A stretch of 64,000 nucleotides of DNA, taken from NCBI GenBank assembly GCA_029215795.1, contig JARDYH010000007.1, positions 89,357,263-89,421,262 on the forward strand. Direction: 5' to 3'. The translations under genes were made by a program, and so were the position numbers. The first letter of the stretch is position 1. Every line of letters starts with the position of its first letter. The DNA is from Anniella stebbinsi (lineage: Eukaryota > Chordata > Lepidosauria > Squamata > Anniellidae). The notes below the pieces were generated by a model. The model saw only the letters and a program-made list of their open reading frames with translations, was not told where the DNA came from and did not search any database. Shown here one piece after another: positions 33,046 through 44,969 of this stretch.

Positions 33046-33885
33046 CATGTACCCACTTATGAAACATGTTTGATCCTTATTCAAAAACCAAACAGGGCAT
33101 GGATGCAGAGACGGAAAACAAATTGTGGCTCTTGCTTCTTCATCAGTACCTTGAAATGTGGTGCAAGCAGCTGGTTATGTTCAAAATGGTGGGCGTGTTG
33201 TGTTGCACAATGGTAAAGTTGGCCCTCCTACCAGCGAAAGCCAGATCAGAACTTTCAAGATTGTTCTTGACATGTTAGAGCCTGGATGGATGTTGGATTA
33301 AAAAGATCAGGGTTGAACTGAAATGACTCCAGTTGTTACAAATGTTGGCATTGCTGACAAATGACTCCACTTCTTGGCAATTTGGGGGCTCACATCCTAA
33401 TAATGCTTAAATTGCCCACGTTTGTCCTCAGTGGCATCTTCACTTAACCAGTTCTGATTGATTGTGCTTTTAGTTATGAACGCCCACTGCCATGATCACA
33501 GTGCACTATTCTGATATCATCTCATTTATCAGGTGTTCCCTGATTGGGTGGGATTACCTATGCCATTAATTTAGGAAGGAGGAAGGAGGAGCACCTAGGG
33601 TGGATATGATGTGGAAATAACAGCAGCTACAGGATACAATGACACGGAATGGAAATGATTGGCAGGGTTGGGTGAGGAGGTGGATATACATACTGTGCAA
33701 TCTAATTGTTTGCAGGAAACGTTACCCTTCTAAAATTGCTGCTTTAATGTCTAAACTGCCAAATGTTCAATGCTGTGTTTGCCCACATTGGGTCTTTCTT
33801 ACTCCTACAATTGTGTCAGCTGTCCACATGTCATGCGTAGGGCCGAGCGACACATGACTCTGAAGATGTACTTAAAGATCTATGT
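33046..33885. other. Unassigned DNA
   Basis: No gene or repeat recognised. Confidence 0.35.
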
Positions 33886-34197
33886 CTTTCTTTCTTACTC
33901 TAAAGTAAGTGCAGAGGCCCTAACATGTGGTGGTGGGTTAGGGGGCTTCATCTCTTTGCCCTTTTCTGTGTTTGCATTCTGGATTGTCCCCCACTCCAGC
34001 CGTGCCTGTAATTTTCATTGCCAGAGTAATCCATTTGTTTTACTGGGTGGCTTCTTGGCAATGAAAATTACAGGCACAGGGATCCTCATCTGGAGACCAC
34101 AGAAAGGGCAAAGCCTTAAAGCCCCTCTCCCCCCAGGGTAGGGTCCCATTCCAGATCACTCCCCCACACTTACTTTAGAGTAAGTAAGAAAGATGTA
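33886..34197. mobile_element. Foldback element with a perfect inner hairpin
   Basis: Outer arms TTTCTTACTCTAAAGTAAGTG and CACTTACTTTAGAGTAAGTAAG, with interior mirrored blocks GGGCTTCATCTCTTTGCCC / GGGCAAAGCCTTAAAGCCCC. The inner hairpin at 34002-34077 has perfect 22-bp arms and a 32-nt loop. Confidence 0.8.
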
Positions 34198-34224
34198 ACC
34201 ACTAGCTACTTGTTGAAAGCAGCA

Positions 34225-34355
34225 TGTGGTATTCCGGGTGATATGGTTCAGCACCTTGGAGAGCTGCTTTAGAGTTCTAGCTGGTTCTGACAGAAACCCA
34301 GAATGGATTCAGAGCCCCAACAAAATTGGAGCCACCAGTCCCCACTGGTCCTAGC
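34225..34355. mobile_element. Half of a CAGTGG-family foldback
   Basis: GTTCAGCACCTTGGAGAG, GAAACCCAGAATGGATTCAG and TTGGAGCCACCAGTCCCCACTG match the right half of 1916-2134; the left half is absent. Confidence 0.75.
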
Positions 34356-34625
34356 CTCTCTGGTGTCACAGCCAATGATTTCTAATATTCTACGCAAGGC
34401 TTGGGCCACCTATCAAGGGAAAATGAGGCACCTTCTATTCTACATTTCAAGGTCCAGGGGCAACTTGGGCTAAATTAAACTACACAAAAAAGTTATATAT
34501 TTATTCCAAGAGCTTTCAAATAATAACTTCCTGCTGAGAAGCTTAGATGGTTTTGAGATTTTACTGTAAAGAGGCAGCTTTCCATAACTAAAAGCAGTGA
34601 ATCTGGAGAACTTATTCTAGCCACA
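34356..34625. other. Unassigned DNA
   Basis: No gene or repeat recognised. Confidence 0.35.
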
Positions 34626-35330
34626 TAAGAACAAAGAATATAAAAAGTACCAAGCTCGATGAGACCAAGGTTCTGTGTAGCCCATCATTCAACCAGCTGC
34701 CTGTGAGAAACCCACGAGTAGGACATGCATGCAATAGCACCCTCCTGAGTATGTTCCCTAGCAACTGGTATAGAGAGCCACACTACCTTTGGTACTGGAG
34801 GTAATATATAGCAATCATGGCTCCTAGTAGCCATTGATAGCCTGATCTTCCATGAATTTGCCTAATCCCCTTTTAAAGCCATGCAAATCGGTGCCCGTCA
34901 CTACATCCTGTGGTCACACATTCTGTTGTGTATGCACCGTGTGAAGAATTCCTTCCTTTCATCTGTCCTGAATTTTCCACCATTCAGCTTCATGAGATGA
35001 CTCCACTGTATTATAGTGTCGTGCTTGAAGGAGAAAAAAACCTTTCTAGCCACTTCCTCCACACCATGCATAATTTTATGCACCTTGGTCATGTGCCCTC
35101 TTCCTCACCATTTTTATAAGCCCGAAACATTGTAACCTTTCCTCATAGTGGAGTCGCGCCAATCCCTTGATCATTTTAGTTGCACTTTTCCCAACTCTAC
35201 CATATCCCTTTCGAGGGGCTGTGACCAAAACTGTGATTGCACCGAAGTGCACAGTATCCATGGTTGAGGTCTTCTGCTTTCTGGGTGGGACTTGGAAGGA
35301 AGGAGGAGTCATCCTAAGACACTGAGCCCA
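34626..35330 (-). mobile_element. CR1/L3-type LINE 3' part with ORF2 end
   Basis: The minus frame VHKIMHGVEEVARKVFFSF and the upstream RLHYEERLQCFGL piece are CR1-clade ORF2. The tail includes CAACTGGTATAGAGAGCC and CCATTGATAGCC. Confidence 0.85.
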
Positions 35331-36971
35331 GAAATCGCCTTTGTGTTTTCCTTTCTCACCGCTTTTCTACATGCTGACGAAATTCTGTCTGAGGTTTTCC
35401 AGATGCGTACCAGCCACTCATTCTTGAATAGATTAAGCATGTACCCCACCCATTCTTAACTTGTAGTTGGCACACGCACTGCGTCCCTTGGTGTACACTG
35501 ACGAACATGCAGATTGATCCATGTTTTGACCCCTCCTAAATGCGAAACGCTGAATGTATTCTTTTTTCATTGCAAGGAAATACAGCTGGTAGGATTTGCA
35601 ATGTAATTATTTTTTGTTTACTGGGGGGAGGAGAGGAAGAAAAGAGAAAGGTCTCGAATAATAACCCCTTCCCAATATTTGGCATTGCAGTCTCTCAAAG
35701 GTGGGAACCGGTTGAAACCCTGCATTTAATCCTCAGAACAGGTTCGTCCAGGGCAGCTGGGAAAGAGCAGAGGCAGCCAATTAGCACTGTATACAGCCTG
35801 AGCACGTTTCAGTCATTCAGCGTGTCTTAACATGACTTAAATACAATGAAGCAATGAACAGGCATTTCATTAAGAACACACCAGGCCACGGTGGCTTTCA
35901 TAAGCCAAATCTGTCTAACTCTGTCACGTCCAATCAATTCTTTAATTGAGAATCAAGATTGAGGAAGTGGGGGGGGGGGGAGAGAGAGAGAGAGAGAACA
36001 GTCACCAAAATTCTACAGCACTGCCATCAAAGATAACAATGTGGGTCCATTTACATTATTGTATTTCTGTTGAGTTGCTGGGCCGGTCTATTCTTTGGAC
36101 AAGGTTGGACAATTGCCCAATACAGCAGGCTTGGACTGTTTGCTGTTGGCCCCTCAGTGACCACATTGGTCCAGCGGTTTGCCCAGTTTTGGGAGAACGG
36201 GGAAGTGTGCATGGATTGGTACCTTTCCCTAACAATTCCCTGACCCTAACTTTGGATATGCTGATCTCTCCACTACCCCTTGCTGTCTGCCTGTGTGATT
36301 GCGTCTCATCAAAGGTAGGAACCAGAGGTCTGGCGAGGATGAGGATTTAACACTGCCTATGTTCACAATCTAATAGTCATGACACCAAAGGAGAAAGGAA
36401 TCGGGAGGGAAGAGGAAAGCAAACATATTTTCCTTGCCATAATTATCTTTGTGGGAGAGGCAGGGTATGCAGACTTCCAGTAGACTTGGTCTCCTAGCTG
36501 GTGGCAGAGGCCAGATTGTGCCATCCATCAACTCTGTAGTCCCAGGGGCAACTGGCTGCAGCAGAAGCAGAAACAGGAAGAGTTCTTTTCTTCTTTAGCA
36601 TCCCACCACCACCAGAGGATGGTGCAAAAAATTGTCAACACAATTTGCCTCTCCTCCTTTCATCCCATCTACAACACCTCTATTCTGCTATTCTCCAAGA
36701 GGCTTCCTCTTCTTTGCTGACACTTAGCCTTCTCCACTTTTCCAGAAAGGGAATCTTCTGACCAGACTTTTCTGGAGCCTGGGGTATGTCAGGTGACCTG
36801 TGGTCCAGCACCTGTTTCTGTCTAAAGGAGGGCAATGCAAGGAGACAACCCAGAACAATGAGGAAGCCAATTAAGAGCAATTGTATAGAACAGGTCAGAT
36901 GATATTCCCTGGGCTCTAACCCAGTCAGACTCACCCATGAAACCTGAGCAACAAGAGGGCTCTCTGCTTCA
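35331..36971. other. Unassigned DNA
   Basis: About 1.6 kb without a supported gene. Contains a G run plus (GA)n at about 35970-35997. A minus frame ending at 36680 has one hydrophobic segment (SIQLLLIGFLIVLGCLLAL) and a charged tail, but no family was recognised. Confidence 0.35.
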
Positions 36972-37353
36972 TAAGAACATAAGAAGAGCCATGCAGGATC
37001 AGACCGAGGGTCCATCTAGTCAAGCACTCTGTTCACACAGTGGCCAACTAGCTGTCAACCAAGAACCCACAAGCAGAACATGGATGCAGCAGCACCCTGC
37101 CACCCATGTTCCCCAGCAACTGGTGTACATAGGCTTACTGCCTTGGATTCTGGAGGTAGCAAATAACCATCAGGGCTAAGCCATTGATAGCCTTCTCCTC
37201 CAGGAATTTATCCAACTTTCTTTTAAAACCATCCAAATTAGTGGCCATCACTACATCTTGTAGTAGTGAATTCCATAGTTCCACAGTGAATGTGCCTGAT
37301 AGATCATCTTTTCTTGCCCTTGCCCTACCTTGAGTAACATCTGACACCATCAT
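36972..37353 (-). mobile_element. CR1/L3-type LINE 3' end with ORF2 C-terminus
   Basis: The minus frame reads ELWNSLLQDVVMATNLDGFK and RKLDKFLEEKAING, followed by the tail GAACATAAGAAGAGCCATGC in reverse orientation. Lies 100 bp beyond the end of the connexin pseudogene. Confidence 0.9.
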
Positions 37354-37454
37354 GTCCTCTTACGTTGCAGGCCAAGGCTGTATAATATACTGCCTTCTTC
37401 CCCAGTTCATCCTAGCTTGCAGTGTTCTTTATATAAGCAAAGGACAGATCTAAT

Positions 37455-38170
37455 TTAACGAAAGTGTTTCTTCTCTGTCATTGACTGGAAGGAGAAGCGA
37501 GCCTCCATTTCAGCCATCTCTGTGTGGCTCTTGGATGATGCAAGCTTGCTGCATCTCTTGATGACCAAGCAGGTTGAGAAGGACACACAGTGTGGCCATA
37601 GCAACCATGAAATATGTGAAGAACCTCTTCTCTGTAGGCCTGGCGATGAAGGAATTGATTGTATTGGGGCAGGGGGCCACAGCACACTTCACCACTCTTG
37701 GATGATCAAAGTTGTGATAGAGGCAGTGGAAGATGTAGATGAAGGTGAGATCTACAGCTGCCTTCATGATGAGACTGAGGAGATAGGTCCACCATAGTCC
37801 TCCACGCTTCTTACCAGGGTTGGGGTAGAGTGGGCAGCAGTGTTCTATCTCCTCCAAGTGCTTCTGCTCCTTGGCTTTCTTATAGGTCACGTGCATGAGA
37901 ATGAGAAGAGAAGAGCAGGTCAAAAGGATGAGCTGGAGGGCCCAGAGATGGACTTGAGAGATGGGGAGAACTGGTTCTAGCTGCCATTGGTGCAACCAGG
38001 CTGAAGGGTGTTGCACACAAAGTCATCTTGGTCATCAGCCCAGACATCCCCGGCTGCCACTGCATAGACCAGGAAACGGAAGATGAAAACCACGCTCAGC
38101 TCCCCCCCCCCCAAACTGTGGAGTACTTGTTCATGCCACTCACGAGTTCTCATAAAGAGGCCCAGTTCAT
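37455..38170 (-). pseudogene. GJB4: Connexin pseudogene, GJB4-like
   Basis: Homologous to beta-group connexins, the four-pass gap-junction channel proteins. The start MNWASL at 38170 and blocks such as [22 protein letters not shown] and [10 protein letters not shown] resemble GJB4 (connexin 30.3) more than GJB5, as do [26 protein letters not shown] residues, [14 protein letters not shown] and [13 protein letters not shown]. Lesions: TGA at codon 7; a G-rich run replacing the residues before LSVVF; a 1-nt deletion after the second E1 cysteine, which also removes the third; Cys-to-Ser at the third E2 cysteine (TINSF); and a 14-nt deletion after LLNL. The frame then recovers as LVIKRCSK and ends at 37455. 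An acceptor-like CTTTCTCCAG lies 27 nt upstream of the ATG, matching the layout of the intact connexin at 53630-54487, so this is a decayed cluster member rather than a processed copy. Confidence 0.88.
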
Positions 38171-38599
38171 CCTCTCAGCTGGAGGTTTCTCCCAAAACTG
38201 GAGAAAGGGCATCAAATGGGATGAGTGGAATGGCCTTGATGAAAGTCCTCAGGACTAGCTCACACTAGGAATGGACCTACCCCTTGTCCAAAATAGCCTT
38301 TTCCTCTTCTGTGGAGGTACCCATATCTAAAGTAATAATAGTAGGACTGAGCCAAATTCCTCCCCACTTTGTCATGAAAGCCTGCAAACCCTCTTAATCC
38401 TACCTTTTTGTATGGCTGATTATTACTGTATACAACCAGTTACTTTCACTTTGCTGCTGTTTCTGTGTCTATTTTTGTCTGTGTTTCATTCTTCCCTAAG
38501 GCATTCTGGCCAACCAGGGATCACACGCTAGGCAGCATGCTGTCACAAAGCTATGTACATGATCACCCTTTTCATGATTGCCCTAGGTAATGGAACCTG
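38171..38599. other. Upstream flank of the connexin pseudogene
   Basis: Contains the acceptor-like site at 38198-38199 (minus strand). Otherwise no gene or repeat recognised. Confidence 0.4.
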
Positions 38600-38815
38600 G
38601 TGGCTCCAGTTTTGGTGGAGGTGTGAATCCATTACGGGTTTCCATCAGAACACGATAGTGCTGCAAAGGACCTATCCAAGGTGCTGAACCCTATCCCCAA
38701 ACTAGGTTCAGCACCTTGGGCAGATCCTTTTGAGTTCAAGCTGGTTCTGACTGCAACCTGGAATGGATTCACAGGCTTACTGAAATCGGAGACACCATCT
38801 CCCATTGTCTCCAGA
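38600..38815. mobile_element. Foldback element, CAGTGG family (diverged)
   Basis: ACCTGGTGGCTCCAGTTTTG and GGTGTGAATCCATTACGGGT are mirrored by TGGAATGGATTCACAGGC and GGAGACACCATCTCCC, with AGGTGCTGAACC / GGTTCAGCACC at the centre. Confidence 0.75.
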
Positions 38816-39673
38816 TGGTGAAGGGCCCTTTGGTCCCCTGCTTCTCCAGATTTATATGAAATAGGGTCCCCACAGTCAGTTTAGCCATAATACATATGTT
38901 TAATTTTGGTAAGAAAATAGGAGATGACATAGTGGATCAGTTTGATGATCCACCCAATATATCTGAATGGTGATAGTAAAGATGCAGCTCAGCTTGGCCC
39001 TCCTCACCCCCAATGGTGCTCTGGACAAGATGCTTTTTTCTCTGTCTGCAGACTTCATGGGCAGCACACCTTAGTCTCTAAGGCAGCCTCCTCTAGCCTT
39101 ACACCCTCCCATCATCCCCAGCCATCGCAACCCTGTGTTGTACCCCAGCAAATCTGGGAGGGGGAGACTAGGTTAGGGAAAGCTGTGCTAAGTTTTTGTC
39201 AGGCCTTAAAAACACAGCACGCTCTTAACCTGAGGTATATTAAGCACGGATTCTGCATGTGTGGAGCCACCAAGTTCTGGCCAAATGTGGGAACTACAGG
39301 ATAACCAAACTGAGCATCAGTGAAGGTTCTTGAACCTTGAACAGCAAAGAACCAGAAATGGTCTTATGGCATGTTCTGACATCTATATAAAAACTCCTGG
39401 ATCAGGCACAGGTAGACTACATTCTGTGTTTCCAACCAACCTTGCCTTTCTCTGTTTGTCCTTATGAGTTAACAAGATGTGTGTCCAACAGTTGCCAACA
39501 TTGGTATACAGCTGCTGGGGCCCATGCCTCATTTCTCCCTGTTCGTCTGTTCTCTCTGAATGGGTGAGCAGTGACAGAACCAGGAAGGGTTCTTGGTACG
39601 CATTCAGGGACTGGCAATGCAGAGTCAGATGAGGTAAAGCAGGACCAAGTCCAGATTTCAGTGAGGCACAACA
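38816..39673. other. Unassigned DNA
   Basis: No gene. The last ~85 bp before 39674 look like a partial, diverged unit of the tandem repeat that follows (GCAGGACCAAGTCCAG, AACAGGGTCAAG). Confidence 0.35.
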
Positions 39674-40109
39674 GGGTCAAGCAAGGCAAGGCAAAGGAAT
39701 GCCCAGGTTCAGGTAAGCAAAGCCAGGGAAGTTATAATACTGTAAGGGAAAGCAGGAGTGGGAAATGAAAATAGGACCCTGGACAGCTATGTGAGGAGTT
39801 CGAGGTGGAGACTCATAGAAGCAGGGCTCAAATGTTGTTTCAGTAACAGGAAATGCCAGACCTAGCCTTAAATTAAGCTGCAGGTCTTTCTGGGTCAAGC
39901 AAGGCAAGGCAAAAGGATGTTGACATTCAGGTAAGGAAAGCCAGACAAGTTAAAGTACAGCAAAGGAATGTAGGAATCTGGGATGCAGATAGAACCCTGG
40001 ACAGCTCTCTGAGGAACCCAAGGTGGAGACCCATAGGAGCAGGGTTCAAAAGTTGCTTCAGCAACAGGCAATGCCCGACTGGATCTTAAATAGACCTGCA
40101 GCTCTTTCA
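39674..40109. repeat. 218-bp tandem duplication (two units)
   Basis: Units at 39674-39891 and 39892-40109 both start GGGTCAAGCAAGGCAAGGC. They share ACCCTGGACAGCT, GGTGGAGACYCATAGRAGCAGGG-type and CAACAGG blocks at the same offsets, with roughly 15-20 percent divergence by eye. A short internal GCAAGG repeat is present. Confidence 0.85.
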
Positions 40110-40331
40110 GGGTGGCTAGTTCTGCCTCTGGTGACAGGAACCTTCTGTTAGAAGAGCCTTGCCTGTTTCCTACACCCATTGACTCTGGCACAGCAAGGGA
40201 GATAATGTTTCCATTGGGGTTCCTGGGTTGGAGTCCTTGGAGTCTCAGAGAGGGAGATGTGAGCAGCTCAAGCGGTAAAGTTGACAGGAAGAATATTATC
40301 CTCTTACACTAGAGCTTTTGGTGCAATGAGG
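40110..40331. other. Unassigned DNA
   Basis: No gene or repeat recognised. Confidence 0.35.
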
Positions 40332-41080
40332 ATCATAGACTCCTAGAATATTAGAGTTGGTAGGGGCCTATGAGGTCATTGAGTCCAACCTCCTGCTCAA
40401 TGCAGGAATCCACCTTAAAGCATCCCTGGCAGATGGCGGTCAAGGTGCCTCCTCAATGCCTCTAGTGTGGGAGAGCCCACCACCTCCCTAGGTCATTGGT
40501 TCCATTGACATACTGCTCTAACAGTCAGGAAGTTTTTTTTTTAATGTCCAGCCAGAATCTGGCTTCCTGTAACTTGAGCCCATCATTCTGTGTTCTGCAT
40601 TCTGGGTTGATCAAGAAGAGATCCTGCCCCCTCCCCCTCCCCGTGTGACAACCTTTCCAGTGTTTGAAGAGTGCTATCATGTCTCCCCTCAATCTTCTGT
40701 TCTCCAGGCTAAACATGCCCAGTTCTTTCAGTCTCTTCTCATAGGGCTTTGTTTCCAGATCCCTGATCATCCTTGTTGCCCTCCTCTGAACCCCCTCTAG
40801 GTTGTCTGCATCTTTCTTTAAGTGTGGTGCCCAGAACTGGACACAATACTCAAGATGAGGCCTAATCAGTGCTGAATAGAGGGGAACTAGTACCTGACGC
40901 TATTTGGAAGCTTTACTTCCATTAATGCAGCCCAAAATAGCATTTGTTTTTTTGCAGCGACGTTACACTGTTGGCTCATATTCAGCTTGTGATCTACAAC
41001 AATTCCAAGATCCTTCTTGTTTGTAGTATTGCTGAGCCAAGTATCCCTCATCTGCATTTGGTTTCCTTTTCCTAGGTGTA
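40332..41080 (-). mobile_element. CR1 3' part with ORF2 C-terminus
   Basis: Tail ATCATAGACTCCTAGAATATT, then GCTCAATGCAGGAATCCACC. The minus frame reads [20 protein letters not shown] and [13 protein letters not shown], and the start region reads on to a CTCATATTCAGCTTGTGATC block. Confidence 0.92.
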
Positions 41081-42737
41081 GATGATTAGGGCTGTTTCAG
41101 AGGGCAATTCCCTTACCCAATCTGATGGTCTCATCCTCTGAAGATGGGGAGTCGGATCCTTCTGGGTGGCTGAGTGGATTAGAAATGACCAAATAATAAT
41201 AAGAAGGCAAACAGTTGGACAGCGGTCACCATAACAAAGAAGATGTGGTCCCATTCATGGAAGGGGAGTCCCACTGAGTAAATCTTGCCCAAAGACGTCC
41301 TCCACACAAATCTTTGAGTCAGTAATGGCTTCCACTACTTGGTGGGTATGGTCCTTTGGCTTCTAGTACTTGGAGGGTGGTCCTTTGGCAGACTGTCAAA
41401 TAGAGGACTGTCCTTTGCAAAAGAGGACACGTGGCCATCCCACCAGACACTGGCCCTATACATGTAGGCCTAAGCATCTAGGCCTAAACCTCTGAATCAG
41501 GCCAGAGATATTCTTCTGCAATTTGGGTGTTTTATAAAGCTCTCACTGGAGCAAACGGTGCTCTTGAACGAAACCATCCTTCCCCTCTTTAAAAGCATGC
41601 AAGGCTTCAAAGTTAGCTGCTGCCTCTCCCCTGCCTGCCTTTGAATGAGCAAGCACATTTTGGTTGGCTCCAGCAGGCCCTCTAGGCCTTTGCAGAATCT
41701 GCAGATTCTTGTGTTCAACAAATTGGGTGTAGCTTTCTGGGCGAAGAAGAACATGAGTCACCCGAAGTGTTGCCTCTGGGCACGATGGAATGATACACCC
41801 ACTTGACTCCATCTAGCATGACAGTCACACTGTAGGGTTGTGAAAAAGCCACCTCAGAATCCCAGAAGGATGTAAGGAAAACATCAGAGCAAAACATCCC
41901 CCTTTTTCCCCCTGCATGTAGACAGATGGGACAGTTCAGGGTTGATTATATCGACTGATCTGCTGTGGAACCCTAAGGGGACTGGAAGGTGTGACTCAAA
42001 CCAAGCGTTGTCAGCAGTTGCTGCTAGTTTTGCACCAAGCATTGTGGTGGAAAACCCAGGGAAATCAGGCCTTTGGATTTCTGGGAAGATGAGGTACACC
42101 CTCTTTTGTATTGGGGAGATGCAGACAAAACCTTCTGTGCAACAAGAAACCACAGAAAATTAGTGAATGAGGGCAGATCTTCCAGGCACAGAGTGCTGCG
42201 TGCATATTAGACTTTTCCCCACCCTGTGTCACAATTGCTAGTTAAGGTCGACTTCTTTTAACAGGGCTTCTGTAATGTAAATGGGTTATGGATGGAGCTA
42301 TGACATTTAAATGGAATTTTGCAAATGCAGACTGACGTATTGGGGAGTTGGATTCTCCTGGCCCCCTGAACCCTCCAGGCTGCAGCACTTCTGTTTAAAA
42401 CCCTTTTAGTCAACTAAAAAAAGAGAGGGTCCTTAATGAATTGTGAATCACTAAGCCCACTGGCCACGTAGAGCAGATCAAAAGAGACTTGACCGACCTC
42501 CTGGTTTTGCATCTCCAATACAGAGTAGGTGAGGGGCGTTTGGTTTGGCAGGTCACAACTTGTATGGACTTGTTTCAAAGCCAACCACCATCTTGTTCAC
42601 TGCAGTGGTTGTGCCTGCAGGTTGTGGATCTCTCTGGATAGAGAGTGGAGCAGGTAGAGATGGACCCCAGGCCAAAGTGCAGGGCCAGAGAACAAAGGAG
42701 GTGAGGATGGGGATGGAACAGATGAAAGTGGTCAATG
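41081..42737. other. Unassigned DNA
   Basis: About 1.66 kb. At 41355-41445 there is an AGAGGACTGTCC / AAAAGAGGACACGTGGCC scrap like 32930-33045. Elsewhere no gene or family was recognised, although overlapping minus frames at 41497-41897 are open. Confidence 0.35.
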
Positions 42738-42914
42738 CAGAGGAAGCTGGTGGCTCCGATATCAGTGGGGCGATGAATCTGTGCTGGGTTTCAGTCAGAA
42801 CCAGTCCGAATTCTAAAAGAGCCATCCAAGGTGCCAATAGATCCTTTAGAGTTCTGACTGAAACCCAGAGTGGAGTCGCCACCCCGCTGACATCAGAGCC
42901 ACCAGCACCCACTG
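42738..42914. mobile_element. Foldback element, CAGTGG family
   Basis: CAGAGGAAGCTGGTGGCTCC is mirrored by GAGCCACCAGCACCCACTG. Flanks GGTCAATG and GGTAGATG agree at 6 of 8 positions, consistent with a decayed 8-bp hAT target duplication. Confidence 0.8.
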
Positions 42915-43060
42915 GGTAGATGTTGGGGCAGCCAGCAGCAAACCAGCCAGGGCCCATCAGAGTTGATGTTGATCAATACTGCATCTTCCCTTTCTTCTTG
43001 TTTTAAACTTTTTATAGTCAAGGGTTGGGCAGCTGGGCATAGAAATGATTAAAGATGCAC

Positions 43061-43065
<5 letters not shown>

Positions 43066-43094
<29 letters not shown>

Positions 43095-43097
43095 GTT
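43066..43097. repeat. (ATT)n microsatellite
   Basis: Run of ATT units with one TTG interruption. Confidence 0.85.
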
Positions 43098-43799
43098 ATG
43101 ATTTTACTTTTACCATATATTATCCTTTTCTATAACAAATTAGTGTGTATTCCCACCTCAATGTTTTTAGCATCAGGGTAGCAGGAGCAGGCTCCATTTT
43201 ATTCTTGCAATCACGTCATCGAGATAATTGAAGTGGGTTTAAAATGCGAAACTGCGCACGCTGGGAGCCAGAGTGCCTTTCAAAATCAGAGCTAGCAGAG
43301 TGTTGTGCCTGTTCTGTGACCTATCAGGCATGTAGAAGCCATTGCAAACAGTGTCGGCATCAAAGTGCAGGCACAGTCAGGCACTGCTAAGGGCCCACAC
43401 CCTAGGAATGACCCACTGCCAAGAGCCCCCTGGATTTGCTCCTCCTTACCAAGATCCCAGGCCTCTTGCTCTGGCCCAGGCAACGGAGGTCATGAGAAGG
43501 AGGAGCAGGAGATGCTACGGCCTACTTGTTCTCTGGCTTTCTGTGTGTCCAGCAAGCAAGTGGTCGCAATGATGAGAAAGAAGAAGAGGCACAAGAACAG
43601 CTGGCGGCTATGGCAGAGAGAAGGTAGACTCACTCTGGGAGGGGATTCATTGGGAGTTGTCTTGCCCAAGAACCCCCCAAAACCTGGAGCTGGTACTGGC
43701 TGTAAAGTATAGAATGGCAGTGGGAGAGCGGGGGAGAAGAGACATGTGAATAGTGTGCTTCACAACTGAAATAAAACACCTGGTTTGTCTGCTAAAGGA
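43098..43799. other. Unassigned DNA
   Basis: No gene or repeat recognised; open frames on both strands overlap. Confidence 0.35.
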
Positions 43800-44398
43800 T
43801 CCTCTCCATAAGTTATGGCTCGGTTGAGAGCAAATAAACTGAAGCTGAATCCTGATAAGACAGAGACCCATGGGTTGGAGAGTGCCCCGTGAGTTCCCTA
43901 ATCTGTAATTTAGGATCTTTAGAGGAGGTCTTGCTGGTCATTCCAAAACAGACAGAACATCGTCATGAGGAACCTCGATGGTGGGCCTTCTCGGTAGTGG
44001 CACCCACCCTCTGGAAAACCCTTCCTTGTGCAGTTTGGGAGGCAGAAAATGTAGCATCATTTATTTATTTCCAATATTTATATACCACTCCCCATTCAGA
44101 ATTTCGGAGCGGTGGACAAAATAAAATAGAATAAGACCAGAATAAAAACACATTAAAAGTACATTTTTTAAAAGGAACACCTCCTGAAAATGCATCTTTT
44201 CACACAGGATTTCTCTGGACTCTAACTGCTGCTGGGTTTATTTTGTCTTTGCATGGTATTTTTTTAAAAAAACTTTTTAAGCTTTATATTATGTCTTGTC
44301 ATGTTGTATTTTATGGTTTCGATTGTGAGCTGCCCAGAGAGCTTCAGCAATTGGGCCTTATAGAAATGTAATAAATAGATACATAAATAAGACTGTTA
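43800..44398 (+). mobile_element. L2-type LINE 3' end with internal deletion
   Basis: Plus-strand MARLRANKLKLNPDKTET is the post-YADD segment of the LINE at 24357-26760. It then jumps to RWWAFSVVAPTLWKTLP and a 3' UTR ending AATAAATAGATACATAAATAA. Confidence 0.82.
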
Positions 44399-44969
44399 CA
44401 TCCAGAATCTAAAATTAACTAGCTGTGCCATGATGGATACAGCTGTCAGTTAAACATGTAGCCTTCAGCTCAATGTCACTCTTTCTACCGCAGCATCCCT
44501 CCTTGATAAAGACCTCTGGCTTATTCTGAAATGCTGGTTTTAGACTACAGATCGGCAAAAATAACCAATTTTGTGTAGCCATTCTTCCATCATCTTGGAG
44601 CAAAATCTCACATTTTCTTGGCACAAGGAACACCCCACCCCCAAGTCTTATCTGAGGTCAGAGCGTTTTGCTGAATTTGGCTTGTTTTCTTATTGCTGTG
44701 ACGGTTCCCAAGTCTGCTCTGATTTTTGAATGGAATGGGTGCTTCACTTGAGGCTAGGTGTGTCTGTGACTGGAGCCACAGGCTAAGTGACCCATTGTAA
44801 AGTTCATAGTTTAAAATGCAGAAAAAAACAAACAAAATTAATCTGACATTTATTCTTCTTATTCTTATTCTTTGCTTTGGCCCATCTCCAGCTTTAAAGT
44901 CAAAATGCAGGTCTCTATATTTTATTGCTGAACTGGAGACCTGTGGGCCAAATACAGCAATGCTGATTT
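44399..44969. other. Unassigned DNA
   Basis: No gene recognised. Confidence 0.35.

Noticed and set aside
36680..37015. Small membrane protein on the minus strand with one hydrophobic segment
   Set aside because: The frame runs into a LINE tail at its upstream end, has no recognised family and no splice or start context to support it.
1..37454. GJB3 or GJA4 downstream of the connexin pair
   Set aside because: No further connexin signature (six-cysteine loops, [15 protein letters not shown] block) was found in the low-coordinate part of the window.
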